Shown: positions 7,750 to 15,272, numbered from the stretch's first letter. The stretch: DNA of 41,002 bases from Magnetococcales bacterium HCHbin5 (GCA_002753505.1 PEAG01000027.1:1-41002), one strand, 5' to 3'. A program made the numbers and translations. The notes: generated from the sequence alone by a model not told the origin.

Positions 7750-10550
7750 GCCAAAATCCCCTTCAGAGTCAAAACGCGCTCAGAAAGATCGTGCTTGAAC
7801 TTGCTATCGTGACATTTATTCAGGGCGTTTTCGGCTTCCCGCAGTGCATCGTCAATTTCTCCCTGTCGTTCGTATACTTCACTCAGCAATTTGTGGTAAC
7901 TCGAAACATGCGCTGTTGCCCTAGAATCTTGGTTGACCAATTCAAACGCCTTCAGAGCAGTTGCCAAGGCTCGATCGAATTCTTCAACTGCCAACTCCGC
8001 TTCGGCCTTGCGGTATAGAAGCCAATGGTCGATGCGATCAGCCGGAACCTTCCCGATGGTTTCGAGGGCTTTTTGAGGCATGTCGGCGATAATGAAGGCT
8101 TTGGCTGCAGCGCGGGCATCATAGGGTTTGAGCTGCTTGCTAGATGAAACGGCGTTAGCAAACTGAATGGATACATCGATGAGTCTATTGAAAAGCGACT
8201 TATCGACTTCCTTTTTTGCTGGGACTGCGGCATTTGTAAGTCCTTCACATGCATTCACCCATTGATTTCTGTCAACATTTGTTGGGGTTCTTGTGAGAGT
8301 CTCAGGCAGCCTTTGCACTAGAGTTAAACAGATTGACGGGTGATGATATCCAAATTTAGAGGTGAATGAGACGAACGCTTCGTAAAATTGGTCAAACCCT
8401 TCCATCGCGGACAGTGAAATGAGATCCGCAAGTTTTTGAACCTGAGCAGGATTTTCAGAGAGATCATTTACGACATTCCCATAAGATCTTAGCCTTGCAA
8501 GTGCCGCAAGAGAAACACGTAGCGGAACCGCTGATGCATCCTTTGTCATCCCATCTATCAAAGCGCGCAGGGATCTCTCCCCGGCTTCCTTGATATCACT
8601 GCTTACCCCATAAAGCATACCGAGATGCGCGATTTGCCCATGGGTTGCGTGCCACTCTGGTCTCATGTCGAGAAGCCGGGTGAAGCAACTGAGAGCCTCT
8701 TGGTGATTCCCACTTCGCCTTAGGGCTTTTCCACGGTGATGTAGAAGTTCTGCCTTCACATCGTCGTCAGCAGCTCTGGAAAGTGCTTTTTCAAATTGCT
8801 CAGCGCATTGACTGTAATATTCCTTCTTCTCGTCTTGACTCTCGATTGTGTAGGCGTGCGCCTCCTTGGCGTCGATGAGGCACATGACTGCCGGCAGCGG
8901 TAAACCAGGAGATATTTCCTTGGAATGAAGCTGTTCGTGCAATGCCTGTTTCGTATTGCTCTCCACTTGGAGGAGAGCGTAGGAGAGCCAGTCTAGGTCA
9001 TGCTCACCCCGTCGTTCGTGCTCGACCTGCAATGGGTTGAGGGCAAGGTGTATTTCTCGGAGCGCGCTCGGCGTCATTTCTCCCTTTTGACCTCCAACGT
9101 ACTCCTCGACGACAATGGCCAGTTCGTTTCCATCAACGCGATCTCGCACGGCCATGCAAACTAAATCATGAATTCTGGCAACGCCCGGAGTGCTGGTCGG
9201 CAACAAGATGGAAAGTTGCTGAAGTGTCCGCGAATTGGAAATGCCAATGAATTTACGCAAGAATTCCAGGTCATGTATTATCAAACCTGAATTGGCAATC
9301 TTTTTGAGTGCCTTAAGCGCACTAGGTTCCAAACGCTTCAATATGTTCCCCATGATCGACTGACTATCACGCCCTGTGATGTTACTTGGAAAGGCCAAGA
9401 TTTCTTGGTAAAGGTCGTTCGATGGAACGTAGTATTGAACAATGAAAGCGTGGGCTGTCGACAGGATCAGCGGACTGAATCTACAGAATTGGATGAATTT
9501 TTTCGCTACATCTGAGGCGCTGTCATAGTCTTCCCCGAGGATTCTGTATGCCGTTTCAATGGAAATCTCAGGAATTAGCAAACACCCTTCACCTGCCATG
9601 ATTGCTGACTGGGAGGTCACTAGGACAACGCCGCCCTTTTGAAACCCGTCCCGAAGTTCATCAAAATCTGTCTGGCCTATCGGCCTTTCGAGACCATCAA
9701 TGACTAGAATAGTCTTGCTGGTGTTGAATAGGCCAACGATATTGATGGGTGTCCCCCCTCGTGATCTTTGAATTGAACTGAGAGAAGTATCCTTTAGCCA
9801 ATCTTCTCCAGAGATCCAAATATAATTTTCGAACGCAATTGCATGGTTGCGGACAAAACTGATAGCTGCTTGGGTTTTTCCTGATCCACTTACACCGTGA
9901 AGTGCGCAAACAGGATGCGTCCCAAAATGCCTAGCCAGGGCATCGCCAATCCCTTGATCATGGATATGGCCATCACATGGCGCGGGCAGCTTTCCGTAGT
10001 ATTCGTAGTTATCAAGATTCTGAGAGAATCCAGGGAAAAACTGTCTGTAAAAAGCCGCGTAATCAGGGTTGTTTGTCGATTGCTGGTAGACTTCCTTTGC
10101 CAGTTCACGGGCATCAAGGAATACGACTTTCCCGCTATGGGCCTGCGCTATAGAAGTCGCATTGAATTTTGCGCGGAAGGATGGCGGCTCTTCCTGGTTG
10201 GTAATCAGGTAAATTTTATCAGGCCCTTGAGGCTGGCGATGGCCAAGTGCATGTTGGATATCACCTTCAAACTTAGGAAATTGAGAAGGATTCTTGCTGG
10301 TTATTTTTTTGCATTCAAAGCAGTCCTCCTCTGTATTATACTCAGCGACAACCGTCGAGCCTTGACTGAATGTGTCAACAGTAGACTTAACAGGCTTGTA
10401 ATTCTTGTTGATGCCGTGGTGGACCATTTTTTGGCCTTCGAGCACAGAGACAACGTTGTGCCCAACGAGTTCAAGCTCAGCCGCACCCAAGCATGCAATC
10501 TCGCCTATCAACTCCTTGATGACTCGTTTTTTGATGTGCTCGTGTATCAT
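7746..10550 (-). CDS. STAND-type NTPase with nuclease-like N-terminus and TPR C-terminus
   Basis: 934 residues. Residues about 1-160 look like a PD-(D/E)xK nuclease fold: a likely metal-binding E-C-K at 79-81, then a KIYLITNQ strand and VVFLDARELAKEV as in restriction-endonuclease-like domains. The catalytic aspartate is uncertain. A P-loop follows, GVSGSGKT at 219-226, Walker B ILVIDG at 281-286, a sensor strand VVLVTSQS, and RFSPLILS (357-364), resembling the GLPL motif of NB-ARC/STAND ATPases. The C-terminal half (from about 560) is helical with TPR-like repeats (for example AELLHHRGKALRRSGNHQEA). This effector-ATPase-repeat layout matches Avs/STAND immune sensors, in which the repeats detect a phage protein and the N-terminus acts as nuclease. 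It overlaps hsdM and hsdS by 4 bases each. The gene is much more AT-rich than its neighbours (22 G/C in 60 at 9241-9300, against 33 in 60 at 11281-11340 in hsdM), suggesting separate acquisition. Target and activity are unknown. Confidence 0.85.
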   Translation of the reverse strand: MIHEHIKKRVIKELIGEIACLGAAELELVGHNVVSVLEGQKMVHHGINKNYKPVKSTVDTFSQGSTVVAEYNTEEDCFECKKITSKNPSQFPKFEGDIQHALGHRQPQGPDKIYLITNQEEPPSFRAKFNATSIAQAHSGKVVFLDARELAKEVYQQSTNNPDYAAFYRQFFPGFSQNLDNYEYYGKLPAPCDGHIHDQGIGDALARHFGTHPVCALHGVSGSGKTQAAISFVRNHAIAFENYIWISGEDWLKDTSLSSIQRSRGGTPINIVGLFNTSKTILVIDGLERPIGQTDFDELRDGFQKGGVVLVTSQSAIMAGEGCLLIPEISIETAYRILGEDYDSASDVAKKFIQFCRFSPLILSTAHAFIVQYYVPSNDLYQEILAFPSNITGRDSQSIMGNILKRLEPSALKALKKIANSGLIIHDLEFLRKFIGISNSRTLQQLSILLPTSTPGVARIHDLVCMAVRDRVDGNELAIVVEEYVGGQKGEMTPSALREIHLALNPLQVEHERRGEHDLDWLSYALLQVESNTKQALHEQLHSKEISPGLPLPAVMCLIDAKEAHAYTIESQDEKKEYYSQCAEQFEKALSRAADDDVKAELLHHRGKALRRSGNHQEALSCFTRLLDMRPEWHATHGQIAHLGMLYGVSSDIKEAGERSLRALIDGMTKDASAVPLRVSLAALARLRSYGNVVNDLSENPAQVQKLADLISLSAMEGFDQFYEAFVSFTSKFGYHHPSICLTLVQRLPETLTRTPTNVDRNQWVNACEGLTNAAVPAKKEVDKSLFNRLIDVSIQFANAVSSSKQLKPYDARAAAKAFIIADMPQKALETIGKVPADRIDHWLLYRKAEAELAVEEFDRALATALKAFELVNQDSRATAHVSSYHKLLSEVYERQGEIDDALREAENALNKCHDSKFKHDLSERVLTLKGILA

Positions 10551-12679
10551 GCTCGTTTCCCGATCACGTCATCCAACAGCCCATCGGTTTCTTTCTCCAA
10601 AGCCCGGATATCAGCCTCGATCTCCTCCAAGGTGCGAAGCGGCTGGGGTTTGTAGAAATGCCGGGTAAAGGATATCTCGTAGCCAATGGTCGTCTTCCCG
10701 GCATCGATCCAGGCATCCGGGGCATGGGGCAACACCTCCCGGCGAATGAAGGCCTCGATACCGCCTTCTTCCAGAGAGGGTATCTGTTCGGTATCGCGCA
10801 GTTCGCTGTCCGGTTCGTACTCCACCACCATCGGTTTTCCGTTGATGGTGCGGTGGTATTGGCCGTGCAAGGCGTCGCGCTGGGCATCCGCCCCCGCCTT
10901 GGCCCTGGCAACCATTCTGATAACCGGTTCGGCCTCTGGATCCTTCACACCCAGGGCCGTCATGAGCAGTTTCTGACGTTTGGCCGTCATCCGCACTCCC
11001 TGAACTTTAGCAGTGGACTCGACCTGCTCCAGAAAACGGTTGAAATCATAGTGAGGACCAGAACCGAACGACGCGACGAGACTCTCCACCAAATCGGCCA
11101 GATCACCTTCCGCCACATCGGCGCAGCTTTTCCTGAACCTCCGCAGCACCCCTGCCGACAGATCCACCCTCAAGCGCAACGGGCGTTCCACCGTCACCTT
11201 CCAGTAGCCGAACGCCTTGTTGGGAAAAACCTTTGATTGCTCACCTTCCTCTCGTTTAAGGAAGGCGTCGCAGATGCGCCGGAGGTCATCCGGGCCGAGT
11301 TCACAGTTCTTCTTGCCCAGATTTTTTCGCAGCGGCTTGAACCACGCCGTGGCATCGATCAACTGCACCTTGCCCTGTCGTTCCGGGCTTTTCCGATTGG
11401 AAAGAACCCAGATGTAGGTAGCGATGCCAGTGTTGTAGAAGATGTTAAGAGGCAAGGCGATGATGGCTTCCAGCCAGTCGTTCTCGATAATCCAGCGGCG
11501 GATGTTGCTCTCGCCCGACCCCGCATCCCCGGTGAACAGAGAGGAACCGTTGTGAACCTCAGCGATCCGACTGCCCAGTGGAGAAGCCTTCTTCATCTTG
11601 CTCAACATGTTGGCCAGGAACACCATCTGGCCGTCGCTGGAGCGGGTGATCAGGCTGTATTCCGGATTGCCGCCATGTTCGATGATGAAACGCGGGTCGC
11701 GAAGTTCTTTCTTTCCCCCAATGCGATCCAGATCAGTTTTCCAAGATTTGCCATAAGGTGGATTGGATAGCATGAAGTCGAATTCCCGCGAGGGAAACGC
11801 ATCGGCGGAAAGGGTGGAGCCAAACTTCATGTTCTCCGCCTCGACGCCTTCGCCCTTGAGGATCAGGTCCGCCTTGCTGATGGCAAAGGTCTCCGGGTTG
11901 ACCTCCTGGCCATAGAGGTGAACCGAGACCTCCTTGCCATGTTCCGCCGCCAGTTTGCCAAGGGTCTCCTCGGCGACCGTCAGCATGCCGCCCGTGCCGC
12001 AGGCCCCGTCATAAACCAGATAGGTGCCGGACTGGATCGCGTCGGCAACAGGCATGAAAATCAAGTAGGCCATCAACTCCACAACGTCGCGAGGGGTGAA
12101 ATGCTCACCAGCCTCTTCGTTGTTCTCCTCGTTGAAACGGCGGATCAACTCCTCGAAGATCGTCCCCATAGAGTGATTGTCCAGACCGGGCAGACGGACA
12201 GACCCATCCTGGTGCAGAACCGGTTTCGGGCTCAGGTTGATCGAGGTATCGAGGAATTTTTCAATCAGATAGCCAAGGACATCTGCTTCCACCAACGTTG
12301 GGAGTTGGTTGCGGAACTTGAATTTTTCCAACACCTCCTGGACGTTCGGGGAGAATCCATCCAGATATGCCTCGAAGTCTGCTCTGAGCTGTTGTTGCTT
12401 GGCCCGGTAGGTCAGGTCGCGCAGGCGAAAGGGGGAGGCGTTGTAGAATGCTTCGCCCGAAGACTGGCGCAAGGCCGCATCCTGGTTAGCCACTCCAGCT
12501 TTGTCGAGTTGCGCCTTCATGCGGAGCACCGCGTCCTTGGTCGGCTCCAGGACGGCGTCCAGTCGCCGGATGACCGTCATGGGCAAAACTACGTCCCGGT
12601 ATTTTCCACGAACGTAGACGTCCCGCAGTACGTCGTCGGCAATGCCCCAGATGAAATTGCTGATATTCAGGCTGCTCAC
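10547..12679 (-). CDS. hsdM: Type I restriction-modification methyltransferase subunit
   Basis: About 710 residues from a GTG at 12679. HsdM transfers a methyl group from S-adenosylmethionine to adenine N6 in the site chosen by HsdS. Seen: the N-terminal SLNISNFIWGIADDVLRD and VVLPMTVIRRLDAVLEPTK helices, GEHFTPRDVVELM before the catalytic domain, motif I DGACGTGG (about 224-231) and motif IV NPPY (306-309). The protein is some 200 residues longer than E. coli HsdM, with an added C-terminal region. I prefer GTG at 12679 because GGGAGG lies 6 bases before it and the protein then begins like other HsdM proteins; the open frame reaches an ATG at 12730 whose ribosome-binding site is too close. 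A GATAAT near that ATG could be a -10 element. It is the first gene of the six-gene operon. Confidence 0.93.
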   Translation of the reverse strand: MSSLNISNFIWGIADDVLRDVYVRGKYRDVVLPMTVIRRLDAVLEPTKDAVLRMKAQLDKAGVANQDAALRQSSGEAFYNASPFRLRDLTYRAKQQQLRADFEAYLDGFSPNVQEVLEKFKFRNQLPTLVEADVLGYLIEKFLDTSINLSPKPVLHQDGSVRLPGLDNHSMGTIFEELIRRFNEENNEEAGEHFTPRDVVELMAYLIFMPVADAIQSGTYLVYDGACGTGGMLTVAEETLGKLAAEHGKEVSVHLYGQEVNPETFAISKADLILKGEGVEAENMKFGSTLSADAFPSREFDFMLSNPPYGKSWKTDLDRIGGKKELRDPRFIIEHGGNPEYSLITRSSDGQMVFLANMLSKMKKASPLGSRIAEVHNGSSLFTGDAGSGESNIRRWIIENDWLEAIIALPLNIFYNTGIATYIWVLSNRKSPERQGKVQLIDATAWFKPLRKNLGKKNCELGPDDLRRICDAFLKREEGEQSKVFPNKAFGYWKVTVERPLRLRVDLSAGVLRRFRKSCADVAEGDLADLVESLVASFGSGPHYDFNRFLEQVESTAKVQGVRMTAKRQKLLMTALGVKDPEAEPVIRMVARAKAGADAQRDALHGQYHRTINGKPMVVEYEPDSELRDTEQIPSLEEGGIEAFIRREVLPHAPDAWIDAGKTTIGYEISFTRHFYKPQPLRTLEEIEADIRALEKETDGLLDDVIGKRA

Positions 12680-12800
12680 GCCTCGCCTCCCTTTGCCCGT
12701 TGGCGGGTAATAATTTGGTTCATTATCCATTTCCCTCTGCCAGACAAAGTTCAGAAGTCTTACCTTCGATTGCGCAGAACAGTCTGCCTGTGCCAGGATT

Positions 12801-12823
12801 GTTCCCGCTCTCGCAGGAATAAC
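12801..12823. repeat. Imperfect palindromic repeat, copy 1
   Basis: The 23 bases read GTTCCCGCTCTCGCAGGAATAAC and form an imperfect hairpin (about 8 of 11 pairs). It resembles the dispersed bacterial palindromes of the type GTCATTCCCGC...GCGGGAATGAC. It lies upstream of hsdM and beyond the reverse transcriptase gene. Confidence 0.5.
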
Positions 12824-12852
12824 GAGGCGAATTCCGCGCCATTCCTTGTTCC

Positions 12853-12878
12853 GTCATGCCCACGAGGACGGGCGTGAC
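12853..12878. repeat. Imperfect palindromic repeat, copy 2, at the end of the reverse transcriptase gene
   Basis: GTCATGCCC (12853-12861), an 8-base loop and GGGCGTGAC (12870-12878) form a 9-base stem with one G-U pair. The reverse transcriptase stop codon (12854-12856) lies within it, so the last codons of that gene are supplied by the repeat. It may act as a terminator-like or processing hairpin between retron and hsd operon, but no U-tract follows. Confidence 0.6.
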
Positions 12879-13813
12879 GAAGGGTTCATGGACGAGGCGG
12901 CAATCGAGGATATTCTCTTCATTTCTAAAGTTAATTGCTTGGCTTTTGGTGTCCATCTCGGATCGATCTGAGCAGCTTCATTAATTCTTCCGATGAGAGA
13001 AGGAAGAAGTTTCAATTTTTCCTCATCACTAAGAGCTGCCTGCAACTGTGCATATCCATCAACAATTTTTTTGTGTCGAATGTTTGGTAGCTTAATCCCT
13101 GAATTGGTCACAACCACTCCAGTGACAATGCGAGGCATGTTTGATGAAAAGTAGTGAATCTTATGAGACTTAAGCCCATGACTACGGATGATGACTCGAA
13201 CATCAGAGAGAAATTTCCTTGTTACCGTTTCTCCAGAGAAGCACATATCATCAACATAGCATGTCATAACCGCTCCTCGACCCGCAGACAGGTGTGCAAT
13301 TTCCTCGAACATGTCGCGATGGGCATAATAAGAGAGGATTGGACTGACACTACTGCCCGTTGCTAGATGACCATAAACGGTAAGAACTTTCGATAGCAGT
13401 GCTGCGACATCAGGACTACATTCCATAGTTTTCAGAAAAAATCGCTTAACAGCGTTTATTGTAACGGAAGGGAAAAATTTTTTGATGTCTACCTTAACCA
13501 TTGGGACATTGGCAGCGTGAGCCTTTGCGTTTGATAAATAGGAATGTCCCTTAATAGCAGAGTGCAGATAATCTGGCGTATCAATCCTGGCAAGAAGATC
13601 ACAAACACGCCTGTGGATAACCTGTAAGCGATGTTTGGGGCATTGAACTGGACGAGGTTTCCCACCACTTGTTTCGAACAGCTTGTAATTATCAACTGGA
13701 TCATTCCTGGCAAACACCTCAAGTTCATTAAGATCTGCGTCAAGAATCTTGGACAGTTTCTGTCTTGATTTTAATTTAAAAAACGGGGACTGGTCCAATG
13801 CATACCGTTTCAC
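12854..13813 (-). CDS. Retron-type reverse transcriptase
   Basis: 319 residues, a typical retron RT length. Retron RTs copy part of a structured RNA (msr-msd) into DNA that stays joined to the RNA; many defend against phage together with an accessory protein. Family marks visible: NAKAH at 95-99 (retron NAxxH), VKVDIKKFFPS with the first catalytic aspartate at 109, HLATGSSVSPILS (149-161), the active site YVDD at 186-189, and VTG at 230-232, the retron-specific triplet. The GTG start at 13813 overlaps the XRE gene stop as GTGA, so the two are translationally coupled. The last 15 or so residues (serine/proline-rich) come from a palindromic repeat and are probably not native. The gene is AT-rich (25 G/C in 60 at 13021-13080). 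No fused effector domain is seen. Confidence 0.9.
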   Translation of the reverse strand: MKRYALDQSPFFKLKSRQKLSKILDADLNELEVFARNDPVDNYKLFETSGGKPRPVQCPKHRLQVIHRRVCDLLARIDTPDYLHSAIKGHSYLSNAKAHAANVPMVKVDIKKFFPSVTINAVKRFFLKTMECSPDVAALLSKVLTVYGHLATGSSVSPILSYYAHRDMFEEIAHLSAGRGAVMTCYVDDMCFSGETVTRKFLSDVRVIIRSHGLKSHKIHYFSSNMPRIVTGVVVTNSGIKLPNIRHKKIVDGYAQLQAALSDEEKLKLLPSLIGRINEAAQIDPRWTPKAKQLTLEMKRISSIAASSMNPSSRPSSWA

Positions 13814-14139
13814 ACATCACCTCTTTGCTCAGTATGATCATCAATATCAGCAATTGTGACAACCCAATCAAGCATTTTTACTACCTTCTCAGCAACAAAC
13901 ACTCTAGTATCGTCAGCGGTCGATATAGTACCGGTTCCAGTCCTTTCCGCGAAAAACAAGAGAGAAGATGTCGGCATGTTGAAGTAAGATGCATACTTAT
14001 CAAGCACATCCATTGAAACTTTTTTGCGACCTGATTCAATTTCAGAAATATAAGATTTTGATAGACCCATTCCTTCTGAAAGCTGGGTCTGGCTTCTATG
14101 GTGAAATAGTCGAACCAATTTCAGGGCTTTATTTAACAT
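13810..14139 (-). CDS. XRE-family helix-turn-helix protein, retron partner
   Basis: 109 residues. Residues about 5-62 form an HTH_3/XRE domain: LVRLFHHRSQTQLSEGMGLSKSYISEIESGRKKVSMDVLDKYA in two continuous pieces, with the recognition helix SKSYISEIESG. The C-terminal part (65-109) is short and of unknown fold. ATG at 14139 follows AGGAGA by about 6 bases. It is coupled to the reverse transcriptase gene by a GTGA overlap. Some retron types carry an HTH protein as their only accessory gene; it may repress the operon, act as effector, or bind the msDNA. Which one cannot be told from sequence. Confidence 0.88.
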   Translation of the reverse strand: MLNKALKLVRLFHHRSQTQLSEGMGLSKSYISEIESGRKKVSMDVLDKYASYFNMPTSSLLFFAERTGTGTISTADDTRVFVAEKVVKMLDWVVTIADIDDHTEQRGDV

Positions 14140-14164
14140 TTTAGTCTCCTGTGTGTAAGGAAAT

Positions 14165-14305
14165 GGTTAGGAGTTGCTGAGTAGTTCTCGAAGAAACGAG
14201 ATCAATTTCACAATAAGACTAGCAACTGTGATCACTGTTTTCAGTGTGTTCGGTCTTATCATGACCCGAAACAACCTCCGCAATGCACTCCTACTCAGCT
14301 TCTCT
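14165..14305 (-). ncRNA. Candidate retron msr-msd RNA
   Basis: Directly upstream of the XRE gene and on the same strand, the segment is closed by a perfect 9-base inverted repeat, GCTGAGTAG (14299 to 14291) and CTACTCAGC (14184 to 14176), extended outside a 2x2 mismatch by GAG and CTC. This matches the a1/a2 repeats that bound retron RNAs in length and position. Inside are a long-range stem ATAAGAC/GTCTTAT enclosing CACTG-AAAA-CAGTG, and a hairpin TCTCG-TTTCTT-CGAGA. The 9-mer TTGTTTCGG also occurs in the msr of retron Eco1 (Ec86), though not in the same hairpin here. A clear msr hairpin and branching guanosine were not identified. The same bases encode a 57-codon ORF, so this is one of two competing readings. 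Confidence 0.35.
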
Positions 14306-14340
14306 CGTCTGATGCTCGGTGAATACTTGTTTTTAAACAT
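14167..14340 (-). CDS. Possible small basic, hydrophobic protein (57 residues)
   Basis: ATG at 14340 is preceded by AGAGGAG with a 6-base spacer, an excellent ribosome-binding site, and the frame runs 57 codons to TAA at 14169-14167, 27 bases before the XRE gene. The N-terminus is strongly basic (KYSPSIRREKLSRSALRRLF), followed by a hydrophobic or amphipathic helix (TVITVASLIVKLISFLREL). This resembles small membrane-active peptides, but I recognise no family. It occupies almost exactly the candidate retron RNA, so either the inverted repeat or the open frame may be chance, or both could be real. If real, the retron operon would be small membrane protein, XRE, RT. Confidence 0.4.
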   Translation of the reverse strand: MFKNKYSPSIRREKLSRSALRRLFRVMIRPNTLKTVITVASLIVKLISFLRELLSNS

Positions 14341-14349
14341 AGCTTACTC

Positions 14350-14400
14350 CTCTAAATGCACCCAGGGCGAAATTGCTCTGAGCGTCGCATACATTTAGAG
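14350..14400 (-). promoter_or_regulatory. Leader hairpin overlapping a ribosome-binding site
   Basis: CTCTAAATG and CATTTAGAG form a perfect 9-base inverted repeat 51 bases end to end. On the minus strand the 3' arm runs straight into the GGAG that serves the 57-codon ORF, so the stem would hide part of the ribosome-binding site. It could be an attenuator, an operator for the XRE protein, or part of the retron RNA leader. Confidence 0.4.
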
Positions 14401-14434
14401 ATAGAAGTCAGACGAGATTTACTCCCAACCTTCC

Positions 14435-14464
14435 AGCCAAAATCGTCTCGCAACGATTTTGGCT
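14435..14464. repeat. Perfect 12-base hairpin
   Basis: AGCCAAAATCGT, a 6-base loop CTCGCA, and ACGATTTTGGCT pair without mismatch. There is no clear U-tract on either side, so termination would be weak. It may belong to a dispersed repeat family or be a bidirectional terminator remnant. Confidence 0.6.
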
Positions 14465-14658
14465 TTACCCCCCCTACCCAACCCACTGCTGGCCGACGGA
14501 CCCGATCCCATGCGACCATCGACACAGACAACAGTGCCGGGGGGGGAGATGTAGAGACCGAGGCCTCCGCGAACCGTCGAAACAGTTCCATGGACAATGC
14601 GACATCTTCCCTACCAAGCATATGCGAACTCTATCAGCAAAATGTTGCACTGGTCAAG

Positions 14659-14687
14659 ATAAAAATTCGCTGGAAGCGAATTTTTAT
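14659..14687. terminator. Probable bidirectional terminator
   Basis: ATAAAAATTCGCT, the 3-base loop GGA, and AGCGAATTTTTAT form a perfect 13-base stem with U-rich ends in both directions. It could end transcripts leaving the retron region rightward or shield the retron from prophage transcription from the right. Confidence 0.6.
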
Positions 14688-14883
14688 GGCGTGATTGCCT
14701 TGACCCAGTAGTGGCTTGATTTTGTGTCGGATGGACGGCATGATTGTCAGCGGCATTGGGAACCCATGTAAACGCTTGCATTGGTGATCCTGGCACCAAC
14801 AACGGGGGGAAACTCTTAACCTGTCGCACATAAATCAACCAACCGCACAACAAACACAAACCATTGGAATTGAAGGCAAATAC

Positions 14884-15165
14884 ATGGACAGACGCAGATG
14901 GAACATCGGTGAAATCCGTGACGTTATGGGAGCTCTACTGTCCTTGCCAGGCATGCAGAGGGAATATGGTACTGGGATGCATATGCTTGTGGACACTCTA
15001 CAATCTATGGAGGAGATGGGCTGGAAGAACGGCGATGACTTCCTGGAGACGCTGCTGCATGAGTGGCAGGGCCAGGGATACTTCGCCAAGAAGGCAAGAA
15101 AAGATATCAGGGGGATACTGGCACTTCGCAAGCAGATGAGCGGCGAGAACCGTTTCGTGATCTGA
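14884..15165 (+). CDS. Small hypothetical protein (93 residues)
   Basis: This is the only supported plus-strand gene in the right part of the window. ATG at 14884 follows GAAGG with a 7-base spacer. The predicted protein (MDRRRWNIGEIRDVMGALL at the start, ENRFVI at the end) is soluble, mainly helical and rich in Met, Glu and Arg, with normal codon use. I do not recognise a family. It converges with the tail-tip gene of the prophage, whose stop is 108 bases away, so it may be a phage moron or a host gene at the prophage edge. Confidence 0.55.
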   Translation: MDRRRWNIGEIRDVMGALLSLPGMQREYGTGMHMLVDTLQSMEEMGWKNGDDFLETLLHEWQGQGYFAKKARKDIRGILALRKQMSGENRFVI

Positions 15166-15272
15166 AACTGTGGATGGATCGACGGTGATTCTGCAGTTGC
15201 TCACCATAGGGGGGATGCGCCGGATTCCCTGGCAGCAGGTCGAGTCCAGCACGCCCCTCGTTGCCCAGCCGG

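Larger units (their letters stand above)
14401..14860. other. Non-coding stretch with several perfect hairpins
   Basis: I see no supported protein gene between the retron leader and the small plus-strand ORF. The two open frames here (112 codons plus, 89 codons minus) have no ribosome-binding site and unusual composition. The stretch contains a perfect 12-base hairpin (14435-14464), a 10-base stem with one G-U pair (14543-14552 with 14602-14611), a terminator-type hairpin (14659-14687) and a run of seven or more G near 14539-14546. It separates the defence region from the prophage. Confidence 0.5.

Noticed and set aside
12680-12730. N-terminal extension of hsdM to ATG 12730
   Set aside because: The extension (Tyr, Pro, Gly, Arg-rich) is absent from typical HsdM starts and its GAGGG is only 2 bases from the ATG, whereas GTG 12679 has a well-placed GGGAGG. 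It cannot be fully excluded.
14352-14621. Minus-strand 89-codon frame next to the retron
   Set aside because: It has no ribosome-binding site, runs through the perfect 12-base hairpin at 14435-14464 and overlaps the retron leader hairpin. I treat it as non-coding.
14864-15139. Alternative 91-codon plus-strand frame overlapping the small gene at 14884
   Set aside because: The other frame has a better ribosome-binding site and a more protein-like composition.
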